This document shows positions 24,597 to 33,473 of a DNA stretch of 46,675 nucleotides, one piece after another. The notes beneath the pieces are model-generated. The model was not told the origin of the DNA. It saw only the letters and a program-made list of their open reading frames with translations, and ran no database searches. The DNA comes from CAZIWX01 sp964543125 (GTDB lineage: Bacteria; Fidelibacterota; UBA8477), in contig CAZIWX010000007.1 of assembly GCA_964543125.1 (NCBI GenBank), forward strand, positions 1 to 46,675, written 5' to 3'. How positions within the stretch are numbered: the stretch's first letter is position 1; each line of letters starts with the position of its first letter. The translations under genes and the position numbers were made by a program.

Positions 24597-26189
24597 ATGC
24601 TAAAAAATAAGCCAACAGCCTACGATTATCTGATCATTGGGTCCGGATTCGGCGGCAGTGTTTCAGCCTTGCGGTTGAGTGAAAAAGGCTATCGTGTTGC
24701 TGTTTTGGAAAAAGGTAAACGCTATCATCCCCGGGACTATGCTCACACCAATTGGAACTTTCGCAAATATTTTTGGATGCCCCCTCTCCATTTTTATGGG
24801 ATCCAATGTTTGACCCTGCTGCGGCATGCCTTTATTTTGCACGGTGCGGGCGTTGGGGGCGGCAGCCTGGTATATGCCAATAATCTGCTGATCCCACCCG
24901 ATGAAGTATTCGAAAAAGCCGGCTGGGGCGATTCCGGTTGGAAAACCCGGCTGGCTCCGCACTATGCCACCGCCCGAAAAATGTTAGGAGCAGTTCCCGC
25001 CGCACGGACCGGAAAAGCTGATTCAATTTTAGCCGAAGTAAGTCGGGATCTTCGAGGGGAGGAAACCTTTCATATCAATGATGTTGGTGTGTATTTCGGT
25101 GAGCCGGGGAAATCGGTTCCCGATCCTTTTTTCGACGGTAAGGGACCGGACCGAACGGGCTGCACTTTCTGTGGCGCCTGTATGGTCGGCTGCCGCGATG
25201 GCGGGAAAAATACTCTGGATAAGAATTATCTCTATTTAGCTGAGCAACTTGGTGCTGAAATCATTGCGGAAACCGAAGTGACAAATGTTTATCCAACTGA
25301 CGCAGGTTATGCGGTCAACATTCGGCGATCAACCGGATTTCGCCACACCCGTTCAAGCCTTTCTGCCAAAGCAGTCATTTTTGCCGGTGGTGTGATGGGC
25401 TCCGTAAAACTACTCCTGAAGTGTAAAACCAGCGGATCATTGCCCAATATCAGCGCTCAGTTGGGGAATTTTGTGCGTACTAATGCTGAAGCTCTTTTGG
25501 GTGTAACAGCCAAAGACCGGCAGGCGAATTACTCCGATCAAATCGCCATTACGAGTGGTGTTTACCCCGATAAAAAGACCCACATGGAAATTGTACGATA
25601 TCCCAGAAAATCCGATGCCATGGCATTACTGGCTACACTCCTGGTCGGCGGCGGCAAACCCTGGCCGCGTACAATTCGATTTTTTGGTAACATTGTTCAT
25701 CATCCGATTCAATTTTTAAAGACCCTGTGGCCGTTTAATTGGGCTCAAAGAACGCCCATCATTCTGGTCATGCAGACCATTGACAGCCATATGCGTCTCA
25801 ATTTCAAGCGCCGGTGGTGGCGAATTGGCCGGCACAGTATGAATTCAAGTATGGATCGAACCGCCACCATTCCCAGTTACCTGCCTATCGCCAACGAAGT
25901 GGCCAAGCGAATGGCGAAAAAAATGGATGGCCGGCCCTTGAGTATTTTACCGGAGGTGCTGTTTAATGTCACTTCAACCGCTCACATTCTGGGGGGATGC
26001 CGTATGAGCCAAACACCAGAGCAAGGTGTGGTTGATTTTCAAGGCAAGATTCATGGATATGATAATTTGTATGTCGTTGATGGATCGACCGTACCCGTTA
26101 ATTTAGGTGTTAATCCCAGTCTGACAATTGCGGCCTTGGCCGAACACATCATGGCAGCCCTACCCCGCAAAACAGTAAAACCGCTTTAA
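24597..26189 (+). CDS. GMC-type FAD-dependent oxidoreductase (cholesterol-oxidase-like) with a four-cysteine cluster
   Basis: 530-residue flavoprotein. FAD-binding start: YDYLIIGSGFGGSVSALRLSEKG with GxGxxG at 15-20 and the acidic residue in AVLEKG. GAGVGGGSLVYANN (near 83-96) and the C-terminal HILGGCRM plus LYVVDGSTVPVNLGVNPSLTIAALAEHIM are GMC landmarks. Close relatives include cholesterol oxidase-like and other sterol or alcohol oxidoreductases; the substrate is unknown. An inserted cluster has C189, C192, C195 and C199, a CxxCxxCxxxC spacing like a [4Fe-4S] ferredoxin loop, followed by DGGKNTLDKNYL. Similar cysteine clusters occur in other members of this subgroup. It lies 22 bases before an ABC transporter operon. 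Confidence 0.85.
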   Translation: MLKNKPTAYDYLIIGSGFGGSVSALRLSEKGYRVAVLEKGKRYHPRDYAHTNWNFRKYFWMPPLHFYGIQCLTLLRHAFILHGAGVGGGSLVYANNLLIPPDEVFEKAGWGDSGWKTRLAPHYATARKMLGAVPAARTGKADSILAEVSRDLRGEETFHINDVGVYFGEPGKSVPDPFFDGKGPDRTGCTFCGACMVGCRDGGKNTLDKNYLYLAEQLGAEIIAETEVTNVYPTDAGYAVNIRRSTGFRHTRSSLSAKAVIFAGGVMGSVKLLLKCKTSGSLPNISAQLGNFVRTNAEALLGVTAKDRQANYSDQIAITSGVYPDKKTHMEIVRYPRKSDAMALLATLLVGGGKPWPRTIRFFGNIVHHPIQFLKTLWPFNWAQRTPIILVMQTIDSHMRLNFKRRWWRIGRHSMNSSMDRTATIPSYLPIANEVAKRMAKKMDGRPLSILPEVLFNVTSTAHILGGCRMSQTPEQGVVDFQGKIHGYDNLYVVDGSTVPVNLGVNPSLTIAALAEHIMAALPRKTVKPL

Positions 26190-26211
26190 TTTTTCAGAAC
26201 GCAAATCCTTA

Positions 26212-27129
26212 ATGAACGAACCTTCACCAACAGCTATTCAGACTGAAAAACTAACCAAACACTTTGGTGCGATTCATGCTCTCCAAAATGTATCCCTGAA
26301 CGTACCCCAGGGCAGTATTTTTGGATTTTTAGGACCAAATGGAGCCGGTAAAAGCACTCTCATTCGCATTCTTACCGGCTTGATCCATGCGACGGAGGGA
26401 TCGTTTGCCGTTTTGGGTAAACGCTCGAGTCACAATTATAAACTTAGAAATCACATGGGCGTCTTGGTGGATCGGGCCGATTTTTATAAGCAACTCTCCG
26501 GCTATCATAACCTGGAATTGTTGGCCCGGATGAGTGGACATTTTTCCCGCACTCATATCGACGGAATCCTACAGCAGGTGGGTTTGTATGATCGGCGCCA
26601 TGACAAGGTGAAAACCTATAGTCAGGGTATGAAGCAACGCTTGGGTCTGGGACAGGCTTTGATCGGGAATCCCAAATTACTGGTCCTCGATGAGCCAACT
26701 ACCGGCCTTGATCCTATTGGAATGGTGGAGATTCGGGAATTCATCAAAAAAACCGCCGCCGAGCGCGGCGCGACTATTTTTTTATCTTCTCATCTCCTGC
26801 ATGAAGTGGAAGAACTGTGTACGGATATCGGGTTAATATTCTCAGGTGAATTGGTTGCTCAGGGCGCTATCAAGGATTTGTTCCGGCATATGGGCGAAAT
26901 AACCCTGGATCTGGAGGTGGAACCCACGGATGTGGCTGAAACTTTTCTGGCTAACCACGATTTAGTCCATGCCTGTAAAAGAACTGCAACCACACTCAAG
27001 ATTACCCTGGCCTACGAAAATGTCCCGGAACTTCTGAGACAGCTATCGAGACAACCAGTAAACATATTTAGTGCTTCCCAAAAAAATCGGTTGGAAGCGT
27101 TCTTCCTGGCCCAGGCAGACCCCAAATGA
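26212..27129 (+). CDS. ABC transporter ATP-binding protein (ABC-2 type)
   Basis: 305-residue ATPase of the CcmA/NatA-like group. Walker A GPNGAGKST (near 42-50), Q-loop region with VDRADFYKQLSG, signature YSQGMKQRLG (near 138-147), Walker B LLVLDEPTTGLDP (near 158-170), and H-loop LSSHLLHEVEEL. The C-terminal 80 residues form the extra domain often found in this group. The next gene, which overlaps by four bases (ATGA), is its membrane partner. Substrate unknown. Confidence 0.93.
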   Translation: MNEPSPTAIQTEKLTKHFGAIHALQNVSLNVPQGSIFGFLGPNGAGKSTLIRILTGLIHATEGSFAVLGKRSSHNYKLRNHMGVLVDRADFYKQLSGYHNLELLARMSGHFSRTHIDGILQQVGLYDRRHDKVKTYSQGMKQRLGLGQALIGNPKLLVLDEPTTGLDPIGMVEIREFIKKTAAERGATIFLSSHLLHEVEELCTDIGLIFSGELVAQGAIKDLFRHMGEITLDLEVEPTDVAETFLANHDLVHACKRTATTLKITLAYENVPELLRQLSRQPVNIFSASQKNRLEAFFLAQADPK

Positions 27130-27968
27130 TTATGCAAACTCTCATTCGCAACGAAGTCTTTAAAATTTACAGCTACTGGCGCACTTACATGGGTTATTTT
27201 TTTATTTTGCTCCTCGTACCTCTTTTTTTCTGGGGCTTCAGCCTCGGAGGAAGTAGTGTGGAACGCCAACTGACTCATGCCATGGGTGACCAATTCATAA
27301 TGGTGGGGAAGTTGGTGAATGCCTATACAGTCGCCTACTTTGTCATGAATTTCCTCTGGATTCACATTCCCTTCCTCATTGCATTAGTAGGTGGTGACGC
27401 CCTGGCTGGAGAAGAAGCCGCGGGAACTTATCGGATCTACCTGACCCGGCCGATCTCCCGGTTTAAAATTTTCAACGCCAAAGCTTTGGCAACGCTGATT
27501 TATACCTTTTCCGTCATTCTGTTTCTCGCTATCATGAGTATTGGAGTCGGAGCAATCTGGATGGGGCTTGGAGATTTGGTGGTTTTTCAGGATGGGATTC
27601 TGGTCTTGCCCTCGGGAACGGCTTTTATTCGATTTTCATTGGCCTACGGATTATCATTTTTAAATATGGCGGTTGTCGCCAGCTTAGCTATTTTCTTTTC
27701 ATCCATGGTAAAAAATGCCATCGGACCAGTCATCGGCACTATGGCTATCATTATCGTATTTTTAGCGGTGAGCACGTTGCCGTTGGACTTTTTCGAATCG
27801 ATTCGACCCTACTTTTTTACCAGTTATTTTGATTCCTGGGCCAAAGCCTTTTTTGACCCGATTCCCTGGGAGTACATCTGGAAATGTGTTTGGATTACCG
27901 TAATACATATCGCCGTCTTCCTGAATGGAGCTTACCTCATCTTCAAGCGAAAGGACATTTTGTCATGA
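27126..27968 (+). CDS. ABC-2 type transporter permease
   Basis: 280-residue membrane protein with six hydrophobic segments, starting with the usual MQTLIRNEVFKIYSYWRTY amphipathic N-terminus and a first helix near 21-40. AGEEAAGTYRIYLTRPISR (near 93-111) is the conserved cytoplasmic loop of ABC-2 permeases. Overlaps the ATPase gene before it and the LolA-like gene after it by four bases each (ATGA), so the three products are made together. Confidence 0.9.
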   Translation: MIMQTLIRNEVFKIYSYWRTYMGYFFILLLVPLFFWGFSLGGSSVERQLTHAMGDQFIMVGKLVNAYTVAYFVMNFLWIHIPFLIALVGGDALAGEEAAGTYRIYLTRPISRFKIFNAKALATLIYTFSVILFLAIMSIGVGAIWMGLGDLVVFQDGILVLPSGTAFIRFSLAYGLSFLNMAVVASLAIFFSSMVKNAIGPVIGTMAIIIVFLAVSTLPLDFFESIRPYFFTSYFDSWAKAFFDPIPWEYIWKCVWITVIHIAVFLNGAYLIFKRKDILS

Positions 27969-28684
27969 CCCGGTGTATAGCATTGTTATTAATCGCCGGC
28001 ATTGCCTGGGCTCAGCCCTTGAAATCACCTTCGGAAATTTTCGCCATGGTGCATTATAATTTAAGTCGCGTTCAGGATTATAAAGTTGACCTGAAAATCA
28101 AGATCGCCGTTCCGGGGTTCCGCATGCCGGGGAAAAAGGTCCATTATGCTTTTAAAGCACCGGATCATGTGAAATTGGAAGCATCGGGATTCGCCATGGT
28201 TCCTCGCCAGGGCATACTCCCATTTTACAATGAGTTGATGCGGGATTCCCTCAAAATTGCAGCAGAGACACTTGAAAAAACAGAGCTGGACGGACAAGAG
28301 GTCTGGATTGTGGCTTTTCAAGACACTTTTTATAAACAGGATGCACTTATTAAGCTCTGGGTCGGTGACCCCAGCGGCGCCATTCTGAAAGGGGTCGTCA
28401 CTATTGACGGGAACGATATTTTTACTCTCACATCACATTATGAAATAATCGATCAGATTGTCTATATGCCGCTTGAGACGCGAATTGAACTGAAATTGCC
28501 CTCCAAAATGAAGACCCTTCGGCATTTGAACAGTACACCGCAAGCTAAAATGGAAATGATGCAAACATTGCGAGCTGATACGACCCATGCCCCGGTGGAA
28601 GGCCAAATAAAATTAACTTTCTCTGACTATGAAGTAAACCGGGGGATTCCGGATAGTTATTTCGACTCAGAAAAAGACGATTAA
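27965..28684 (+). CDS. LolA-like / outer-membrane lipoprotein-sorting family periplasmic protein
   Basis: 239 residues from ATG 27965 (MTRCIALLLIAGIAWAQ), which overlaps the permease stop as ATGA; the open frame starts further upstream but the signal peptide fixes this start. The signal peptide is predicted to end after AWA (residue 17 region). The mature part has features of the LolA/LolB-like fold family: YNLSRVQDYKVDLKIKI, YAFKAPDHVKLEASG, VWIVAFQDT, ALIKLWVGDPSGAILKGVVT. Such proteins bind lipid or lipoprotein acyl chains. Placed in one operon with an ABC exporter, it may accept or deliver a hydrophobic substrate; that is inference. Confidence 0.7.
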   Translation: MTRCIALLLIAGIAWAQPLKSPSEIFAMVHYNLSRVQDYKVDLKIKIAVPGFRMPGKKVHYAFKAPDHVKLEASGFAMVPRQGILPFYNELMRDSLKIAAETLEKTELDGQEVWIVAFQDTFYKQDALIKLWVGDPSGAILKGVVTIDGNDIFTLTSHYEIIDQIVYMPLETRIELKLPSKMKTLRHLNSTPQAKMEMMQTLRADTTHAPVEGQIKLTFSDYEVNRGIPDSYFDSEKDD

Positions 28685-28790
28685 TCCAGCTAATTTTCCT
28701 GCTGTATTTTCCGAATTCAAGTTGAGTTTAAAGGGCCGAAAACCTACATTTCGCGGTTCATTTAAAAGGCTGCAACGAAGGAGTTTGCCT

Positions 28791-29729
28791 TTGAAAACTG
28801 CGGTGGTCGCGCTGGGCGGAAATGCAATTTCCCCCGTGGGTGAGATTGATACTATCACCAAACAATTTGCTCAAACTCGCAGGAGCCTGAATGCGATCAT
28901 TCAGCTCCTTAAGAACGGTATTTTACCGGTAATATCTCACGGCAATGGGCCCCAGGTCGGGAATGCGTTGCTGCGCACTGAAATGACCGCCGACAAACTC
29001 ATGTACCTACCATTAGGGATTTGTGTCGCGGATACGGAAGGCGGCATGGGGTATATGATCGAGCAATGTCTCCAAAATCGATTACGCACGGAAAAAATCA
29101 ACCAGCCGGTGGTTACTTTGGTAACCCAGGTTGTCGTCTCGCAGCACGATCCCTCCATCGCCAATCCCAGTAAATTTATCGGTCCCGTCTTACCGGTAGC
29201 TGAAGCCCGCAAGCGAGCCGCGCGTTTCGGCTGGCGGATCAAACCTTACGGAGAAGGCCAATGGCGCCGGGTAGTACCATCTCCCGAGCCTATCGATATT
29301 GTAAATAGCGCGGCGATCCAGTACCTGGTTGAGCACGGCAATATTGTCATCTCGGCCGGAGGTGGCGGGGTCCCCGTGTATTACGATGAGAGCGGTAATT
29401 TGGAAGGCATGGATGCGGTGATTGATAAAGATAAGGCTTCCGCGCTATTGGCTAATCAGATCGGAGCGGAAACTTTTTATATTCTCACCGCGGTACAACA
29501 GGTCGCGATCAATTTTGGTAAACCGAATCAGCAAAATCTTGATCATCTGACTATTGCCGAAGCCGAACAATTCATGGCTGCCGGGCATTTCCCGGCCGGC
29601 AGCATGGGGCCGAAAATTAGAGCCGCAATTAAATTTTTACGCGGTGGTGGGAAAAAAGTAATTATCACCGATATTGAAACACTAAGCCAGCAATTTAAAG
29701 CTGATATGGGTACCGTTATTACTGCCTGA
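28791..29729 (+). CDS. arcC: Carbamate kinase
   Basis: Catalyses ATP + carbamate to carbamoyl phosphate, usually run in the ATP-forming direction after arginine or purine breakdown. The start is TTG at 28791 (translated MKTAVVALGGNAISP) with AAGGAG seven bases upstream, giving 312 residues; an upstream ATG in frame at 28722 would add 23 non-conserved residues. Amino acid kinase fold landmarks: VALGGNAI (near 5-12), ISHGNGPQVGN (near 48-58), VISAGGGGVPV and AVIDKDKASALLA. No arginine deiminase or ornithine carbamoyltransferase gene is nearby. The gene lies 106 bases after the LolA-like gene. Confidence 0.92.
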   Translation: MKTAVVALGGNAISPVGEIDTITKQFAQTRRSLNAIIQLLKNGILPVISHGNGPQVGNALLRTEMTADKLMYLPLGICVADTEGGMGYMIEQCLQNRLRTEKINQPVVTLVTQVVVSQHDPSIANPSKFIGPVLPVAEARKRAARFGWRIKPYGEGQWRRVVPSPEPIDIVNSAAIQYLVEHGNIVISAGGGGVPVYYDESGNLEGMDAVIDKDKASALLANQIGAETFYILTAVQQVAINFGKPNQQNLDHLTIAEAEQFMAAGHFPAGSMGPKIRAAIKFLRGGGKKVIITDIETLSQQFKADMGTVITA

Positions 29730-29810
29730 GATTATGACTTGTCTTCTTTTACCAAATCCCTCACCCTCTCCTCAAACAATTAATTTCAATAAATATAGCA
29801 AGGGGAAACC

Positions 29811-30974
29811 ATGAAAATCCATGAATACCAAGCCAAGGAAATCTTCCGGAAGTACCATGTCCCGGTTCCCAACGGCAGGGTAGCCTTTACGGCGGCGGAA
29901 GCCGTGGAAGTAGCCAAAACTTTGGATTCCAAAAACTATGTGGTCAAAGCACAAATCCACGCCGGAGGACGCGGAAAAGGCGGCGGTGTAAAACTGGCTA
30001 AATCTTTGGATGAAGTCAGGTCGTTGGCCGAGCAAATGCTGGGCATGACGTTAATCACGCATCAAACCGGTCCGGCCGGAAAAGTCGTACAGCGACTCCT
30101 GGTTGAAGAAGGGGTGGAAATTCAACGCGAACTCTATTTGGGCATCGTTCTGGATCGCCAGGCGGGAAAAGATGTTTTCATGGTTTCCACTGAAGGTGGA
30201 GTTGAAATCGAAAAAGTTGCGGCCGAGACTCCGGAAAAAATTATTAAAGAATGGATCGAACCCGGTATCGGACTCCAGACCTTTCAAGCTCGCAAGATGG
30301 CTTACGCCTTGGGATTGGAAGGCAACCAGGTTCGCAGCGCGGTAAAGTTCATGCACGCGCTCTATACGGCATTCACCCACTCGGATGCATCTCTAGCAGA
30401 AATAAACCCGTTGGTTGTTACCGGCGCTGGTGAAGTAATTGCTCTGGATGCTAAAATGAATTTTGACGACAATGCCATGTTCCGGCACAAAGATATTCAG
30501 GAGTTACGCGACTTGTCCGAGGAGGAACCATCCGAAATTGAAGCCTCCAAATACAACCTGAACTACATCAAGTTGGAAGGAGATGTGGGGTGTATGGTGA
30601 ATGGCGCCGGACTTGCCATGGCGACTATGGACATTATCAAATTGCACGGCGCCGAACCGGCCAATTTCCTCGATGTAGGTGGTGTAGCCAATGCTGAGAC
30701 GGTTGCTAATGGATTTCGAATTATTATGAACGACCCCAATGTCAAGGCCGTATTGATCAATATTTTTGGGGGAATTGTCCGCTGCGATCGAGTGGCGCAA
30801 GGCGTCATCGATGCCTTGAAAGTAGTTCAAGTTGATGCGCCCTTGGTGGTGCGATTGGAGGGCACCAACGCGCAAGAAGCCGCGGAATTACTGAAAAAAT
30901 CGGACCTTGATTTTCTCGTAGCCAACAGTCTGGAAGATGCAGCTGAAAAAGTTACCGCCGCGATTAAGGAGTAA
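29811..30974 (+). CDS. sucC: Succinyl-CoA synthetase (ADP/GDP-forming) beta subunit
   Basis: Nucleotide-binding subunit of the TCA-cycle enzyme that makes ATP or GTP from succinyl-CoA. 387 residues. ATP-grasp domain with KAQIHAGGRGKGGGVKL (near 45-61), ALDAKMNFDDNAMFRH with the Mg ligands, and the C-terminal ligase domain GAGLAMATMDIIKLHGAEPANFLDVGGVA and INIFGGIVRCD. AAGGGG lies about five bases before ATG. Followed by sucD after six bases. Confidence 0.97.
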   Translation: MKIHEYQAKEIFRKYHVPVPNGRVAFTAAEAVEVAKTLDSKNYVVKAQIHAGGRGKGGGVKLAKSLDEVRSLAEQMLGMTLITHQTGPAGKVVQRLLVEEGVEIQRELYLGIVLDRQAGKDVFMVSTEGGVEIEKVAAETPEKIIKEWIEPGIGLQTFQARKMAYALGLEGNQVRSAVKFMHALYTAFTHSDASLAEINPLVVTGAGEVIALDAKMNFDDNAMFRHKDIQELRDLSEEEPSEIEASKYNLNYIKLEGDVGCMVNGAGLAMATMDIIKLHGAEPANFLDVGGVANAETVANGFRIIMNDPNVKAVLINIFGGIVRCDRVAQGVIDALKVVQVDAPLVVRLEGTNAQEAAELLKKSDLDFLVANSLEDAAEKVTAAIKE

Positions 30975-30980
30975 AACGAC

Positions 30981-31856
30981 ATGAGTATTTTAGTCAATAA
31001 CGATACACGCTTACTGGTACAGGGCATTACCGGCAGTGAAGGCTCGTTTCACACTCAACAAATGGTCGAATATGGAACCAAAGTTGTGGCTGGTGTTACT
31101 CCGGGAAAAGGCGGTCGAAAAACTAATGCCGGGATTCCCATCTTCAATACCGTGAGCGAAGCTAAAGCTGCCACACAGGCAAATACATCCGTTATATTTG
31201 TTCCCCCACCGTTCGCTGCCGATGCGATCATGGAAGCCGCGGATGCGGAGCTGGATCTGGTGATTTGTATTACCGAGGGTATTCCGGTGGGCGACATGGT
31301 GAAGGTAAAAACCTTTTTGCGTGATCGAAAAACGCGCTTAATCGGTCCCAATTGCCCCGGTGTAATTTCTCCTGACAAAGCCAAAATCGGCATTATGCCG
31401 GGATTTATCCATCAGGCCGGCAATGTGGGCGTCATCAGCCGATCAGGAACTTTGACCTACGAAGCCGTTCACCAGCTCACCACCCGGGGAATTGGACAAT
31501 CTACCTGCATTGGAATTGGCGGCGATCCGGTTAACGGAACCAGCTTTATCGATTTACTAAAGCTGTTTAAGGATGATCCTGAAACGAATGCGGTGGTCTT
31601 GATCGGAGAAATCGGAGGCAGCGCCGAGGAAGAAACGGCGGCTTGGGCACGAGCTAACTTTAACAAACCAATTGTCGCTTTCATCGCTGGGCAAACAGCT
31701 CCTCCGGGACGCCGGATGGGTCATGCCGGTGCAATCATTTCAGGGGGCAAAGGAACCGCCAAGGATAAAATAAAGGCGCTTCGAGACGGCGGAATTATTG
31801 TCTCGGACAGTCCGGCTACCATTGGTGAATTGATTGAAAAGGCGTTAAAAGGCTGA
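30981..31856 (+). CDS. sucD: Succinyl-CoA synthetase alpha subunit
   Basis: CoA-binding, phosphohistidine subunit. 291 residues. Landmarks: VQGITGSEGSFHTQQM (near 13-28), VTPGKGG, ICITEGIPV, IGPNCPGVISP, IGIGGDPVNGTSF and the active-site histidine in MGHAGAIISGGKGTA near the C-terminus. Six bases after sucC, so one operon. The 104-base gap after it shows no clear terminator. Confidence 0.97.
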   Translation: MSILVNNDTRLLVQGITGSEGSFHTQQMVEYGTKVVAGVTPGKGGRKTNAGIPIFNTVSEAKAATQANTSVIFVPPPFAADAIMEAADAELDLVICITEGIPVGDMVKVKTFLRDRKTRLIGPNCPGVISPDKAKIGIMPGFIHQAGNVGVISRSGTLTYEAVHQLTTRGIGQSTCIGIGGDPVNGTSFIDLLKLFKDDPETNAVVLIGEIGGSAEEETAAWARANFNKPIVAFIAGQTAPPGRRMGHAGAIISGGKGTAKDKIKALRDGGIIVSDSPATIGELIEKALKG

Positions 31857-31960
31857 TGTTTGGGATAGATTAAGCGCTAGATTAACGTCGGCTTTAAGTC
31901 TTTTCGAGCACGCTTCGTTTTAGTTGAAAAGGTAAAGAGTTAAAGACAGGAGAGAGTGAA

Positions 31961-32386
31961 TTGGGGAACCAAACTTTTGCGATGATAAAGCCTGATGCAG
32001 TAGGAACCGGAAAATGGGGAAAGATCATTGATGATATAATTAGTGCCGGTTTTACCGTCCTCGGTGCAAAGATGAAGCGAATGTCCGTCGTCGAAGCCAA
32101 AGCCTTCTACGCAGTCCACCGGGAACGACCTTTTTATGAGGAATTGGTCGAATTCATGTCTTCCGGACCAAGTATTTTGCTGGCCCTGGAGCAAGAGAAC
32201 GCCGTGCAGATTTGGCGGGACACCATTGGCGCCACTGACCCGGCGGAGGCAGCCAGGGGAACGATTCGGGCAAAATATGCCGAGAATAAAAGCCGAAACG
32301 CCGTACATGGTTCCGATTCAGATAAGAACGCACAGAAAGAAATTGCATTTTTCTTTAGTGAAGCTGAACTTATTTTAAACCGATAA
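31961..32386 (+). CDS. ndk: Nucleoside diphosphate kinase
   Basis: Transfers gamma-phosphate between nucleoside tri- and diphosphates through a phosphohistidine. TTG start at 31961 (translated MGNQTFAMIKPDAVG) with AGGAG eight bases upstream; 141 residues, the normal size. Active-site histidine is in NAVHGSDS; other landmarks are FAMIKPDAV, ERPFYEELVEFM and GATDPAEAARGTIRAKY. It lies near sucCD, which makes nucleoside triphosphate; the two activities are often linked, though co-transcription is not proven here. Confidence 0.97.
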   Translation: MGNQTFAMIKPDAVGTGKWGKIIDDIISAGFTVLGAKMKRMSVVEAKAFYAVHRERPFYEELVEFMSSGPSILLALEQENAVQIWRDTIGATDPAEAARGTIRAKYAENKSRNAVHGSDSDKNAQKEIAFFFSEAELILNR

Positions 32387-32415
32387 TGGTTATGAATCTG
32401 TTCAGGAGGCTATGA

Positions 32416-33303
32416 ATGTCCAGAGTTAAATTTTTTATACTGGCTGCCATTGTGTTCACACTCTTAGGCGGATGCGATCTCTGGCACAAATATATGGGCC
32501 GGGAAGATTTACAGCTGGGTGAATATGTCACCATTGAAGCTCCCGGAGCCGCTCAGGTAAACTGGGTATTCACGGCCTTTCCGGATAGTAGTCATCTCAC
32601 CGCTAACGACATTCTTCCGGCTGACACAGCCCGTACCATTTCTTTCAAACCGGATGTAGTTGGCAAATTCAATATCCGGGTTACCACGACCGAAGTTAAT
32701 GGAAAAACCGGAGAGCAAAATTATTATTACACGGTGGAAATGCCGAAAGATGGTGAAATCGTTGCGGGCGAAATCCCCGAACACCTTAAAGCCTATCTGG
32801 AAAACAAAGATACCCTGAGTTCGGGTAATGTCACACCCGGAGATACACAGAACACTAATGGCATGCGGGCTTATATGAGTAAAGTCATTACGCCGAAAGC
32901 CTATAACGCCATGGGGCAGGCCACAGTTAATACGACGAAAACCACCGTTGCCGTTAAACCTGTGAAGTCAAGAACCCGGCGAGCAGCTCACTCGTCCGGA
33001 GCCCGTTCACCGGCATCGACCAGCCGGGGAAATATGGTCCCGCGAGCCAATAAATCATTTACCCTTCAGGTAAGTTCCTGGGGATCGTTGGAGGAGGCTC
33101 AGACCGCGGTGAAGCATTTGAGAGACAAATACGGCCTGGAAGGATATATCCAGCGGGTATTTTTCAAAGATACGGACCAGGTTTTCTATCGGGTTCGCGT
33201 TGGTAATTATAAAACGCACACGAGCGCCCTGGCTGCCGCCAAAGAATTGAAACGCACTACGCGCCTGCCGGTCTGGGTGGATTTCGTTCGGCAAGAAATG
33301 TGA
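32416..33303 (+). CDS. SPOR-domain lipoprotein
   Basis: 295 residues. The signal peptide ends in the lipobox LLGGC (Cys20). Residues about 30-120 look like an Ig/PKD-like beta domain (LGEYVTIEAPGAAQVNWVFTAFPD, SFKPDVVGKFNIRVTTTE). A Ser/Thr/Arg-rich linker follows (about 170-210). Residues about 213-295 are a SPOR domain (SFTLQVSSWGSLEEAQTAVKHLRDKYGL, VFYRVRVGNYKT), which in known proteins binds glycan strands stripped of stem peptides at the division septum. Lies 29 bases after ndk. Probably a periplasmic cell-envelope protein acting on or near the divisome; the exact role is unknown. Confidence 0.85.
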   Translation: MSRVKFFILAAIVFTLLGGCDLWHKYMGREDLQLGEYVTIEAPGAAQVNWVFTAFPDSSHLTANDILPADTARTISFKPDVVGKFNIRVTTTEVNGKTGEQNYYYTVEMPKDGEIVAGEIPEHLKAYLENKDTLSSGNVTPGDTQNTNGMRAYMSKVITPKAYNAMGQATVNTTKTTVAVKPVKSRTRRAAHSSGARSPASTSRGNMVPRANKSFTLQVSSWGSLEEAQTAVKHLRDKYGLEGYIQRVFFKDTDQVFYRVRVGNYKTHTSALAAAKELKRTTRLPVWVDFVRQEM

Positions 33304-33473
33304 TGACAGAACCATCAATAAAGCTAGTTTTCTTAAATTTCACCTCATTTCACGATTTTCACGGCCGAAATCGTCATGCTGCTATCATTTTCCCATTCAT
33401 TAACCGGACAGACATGGATGGGATTTCAAATTAACCAAATACTAAGCCTGGTTTGGGTTAAGGAGGATTAATT

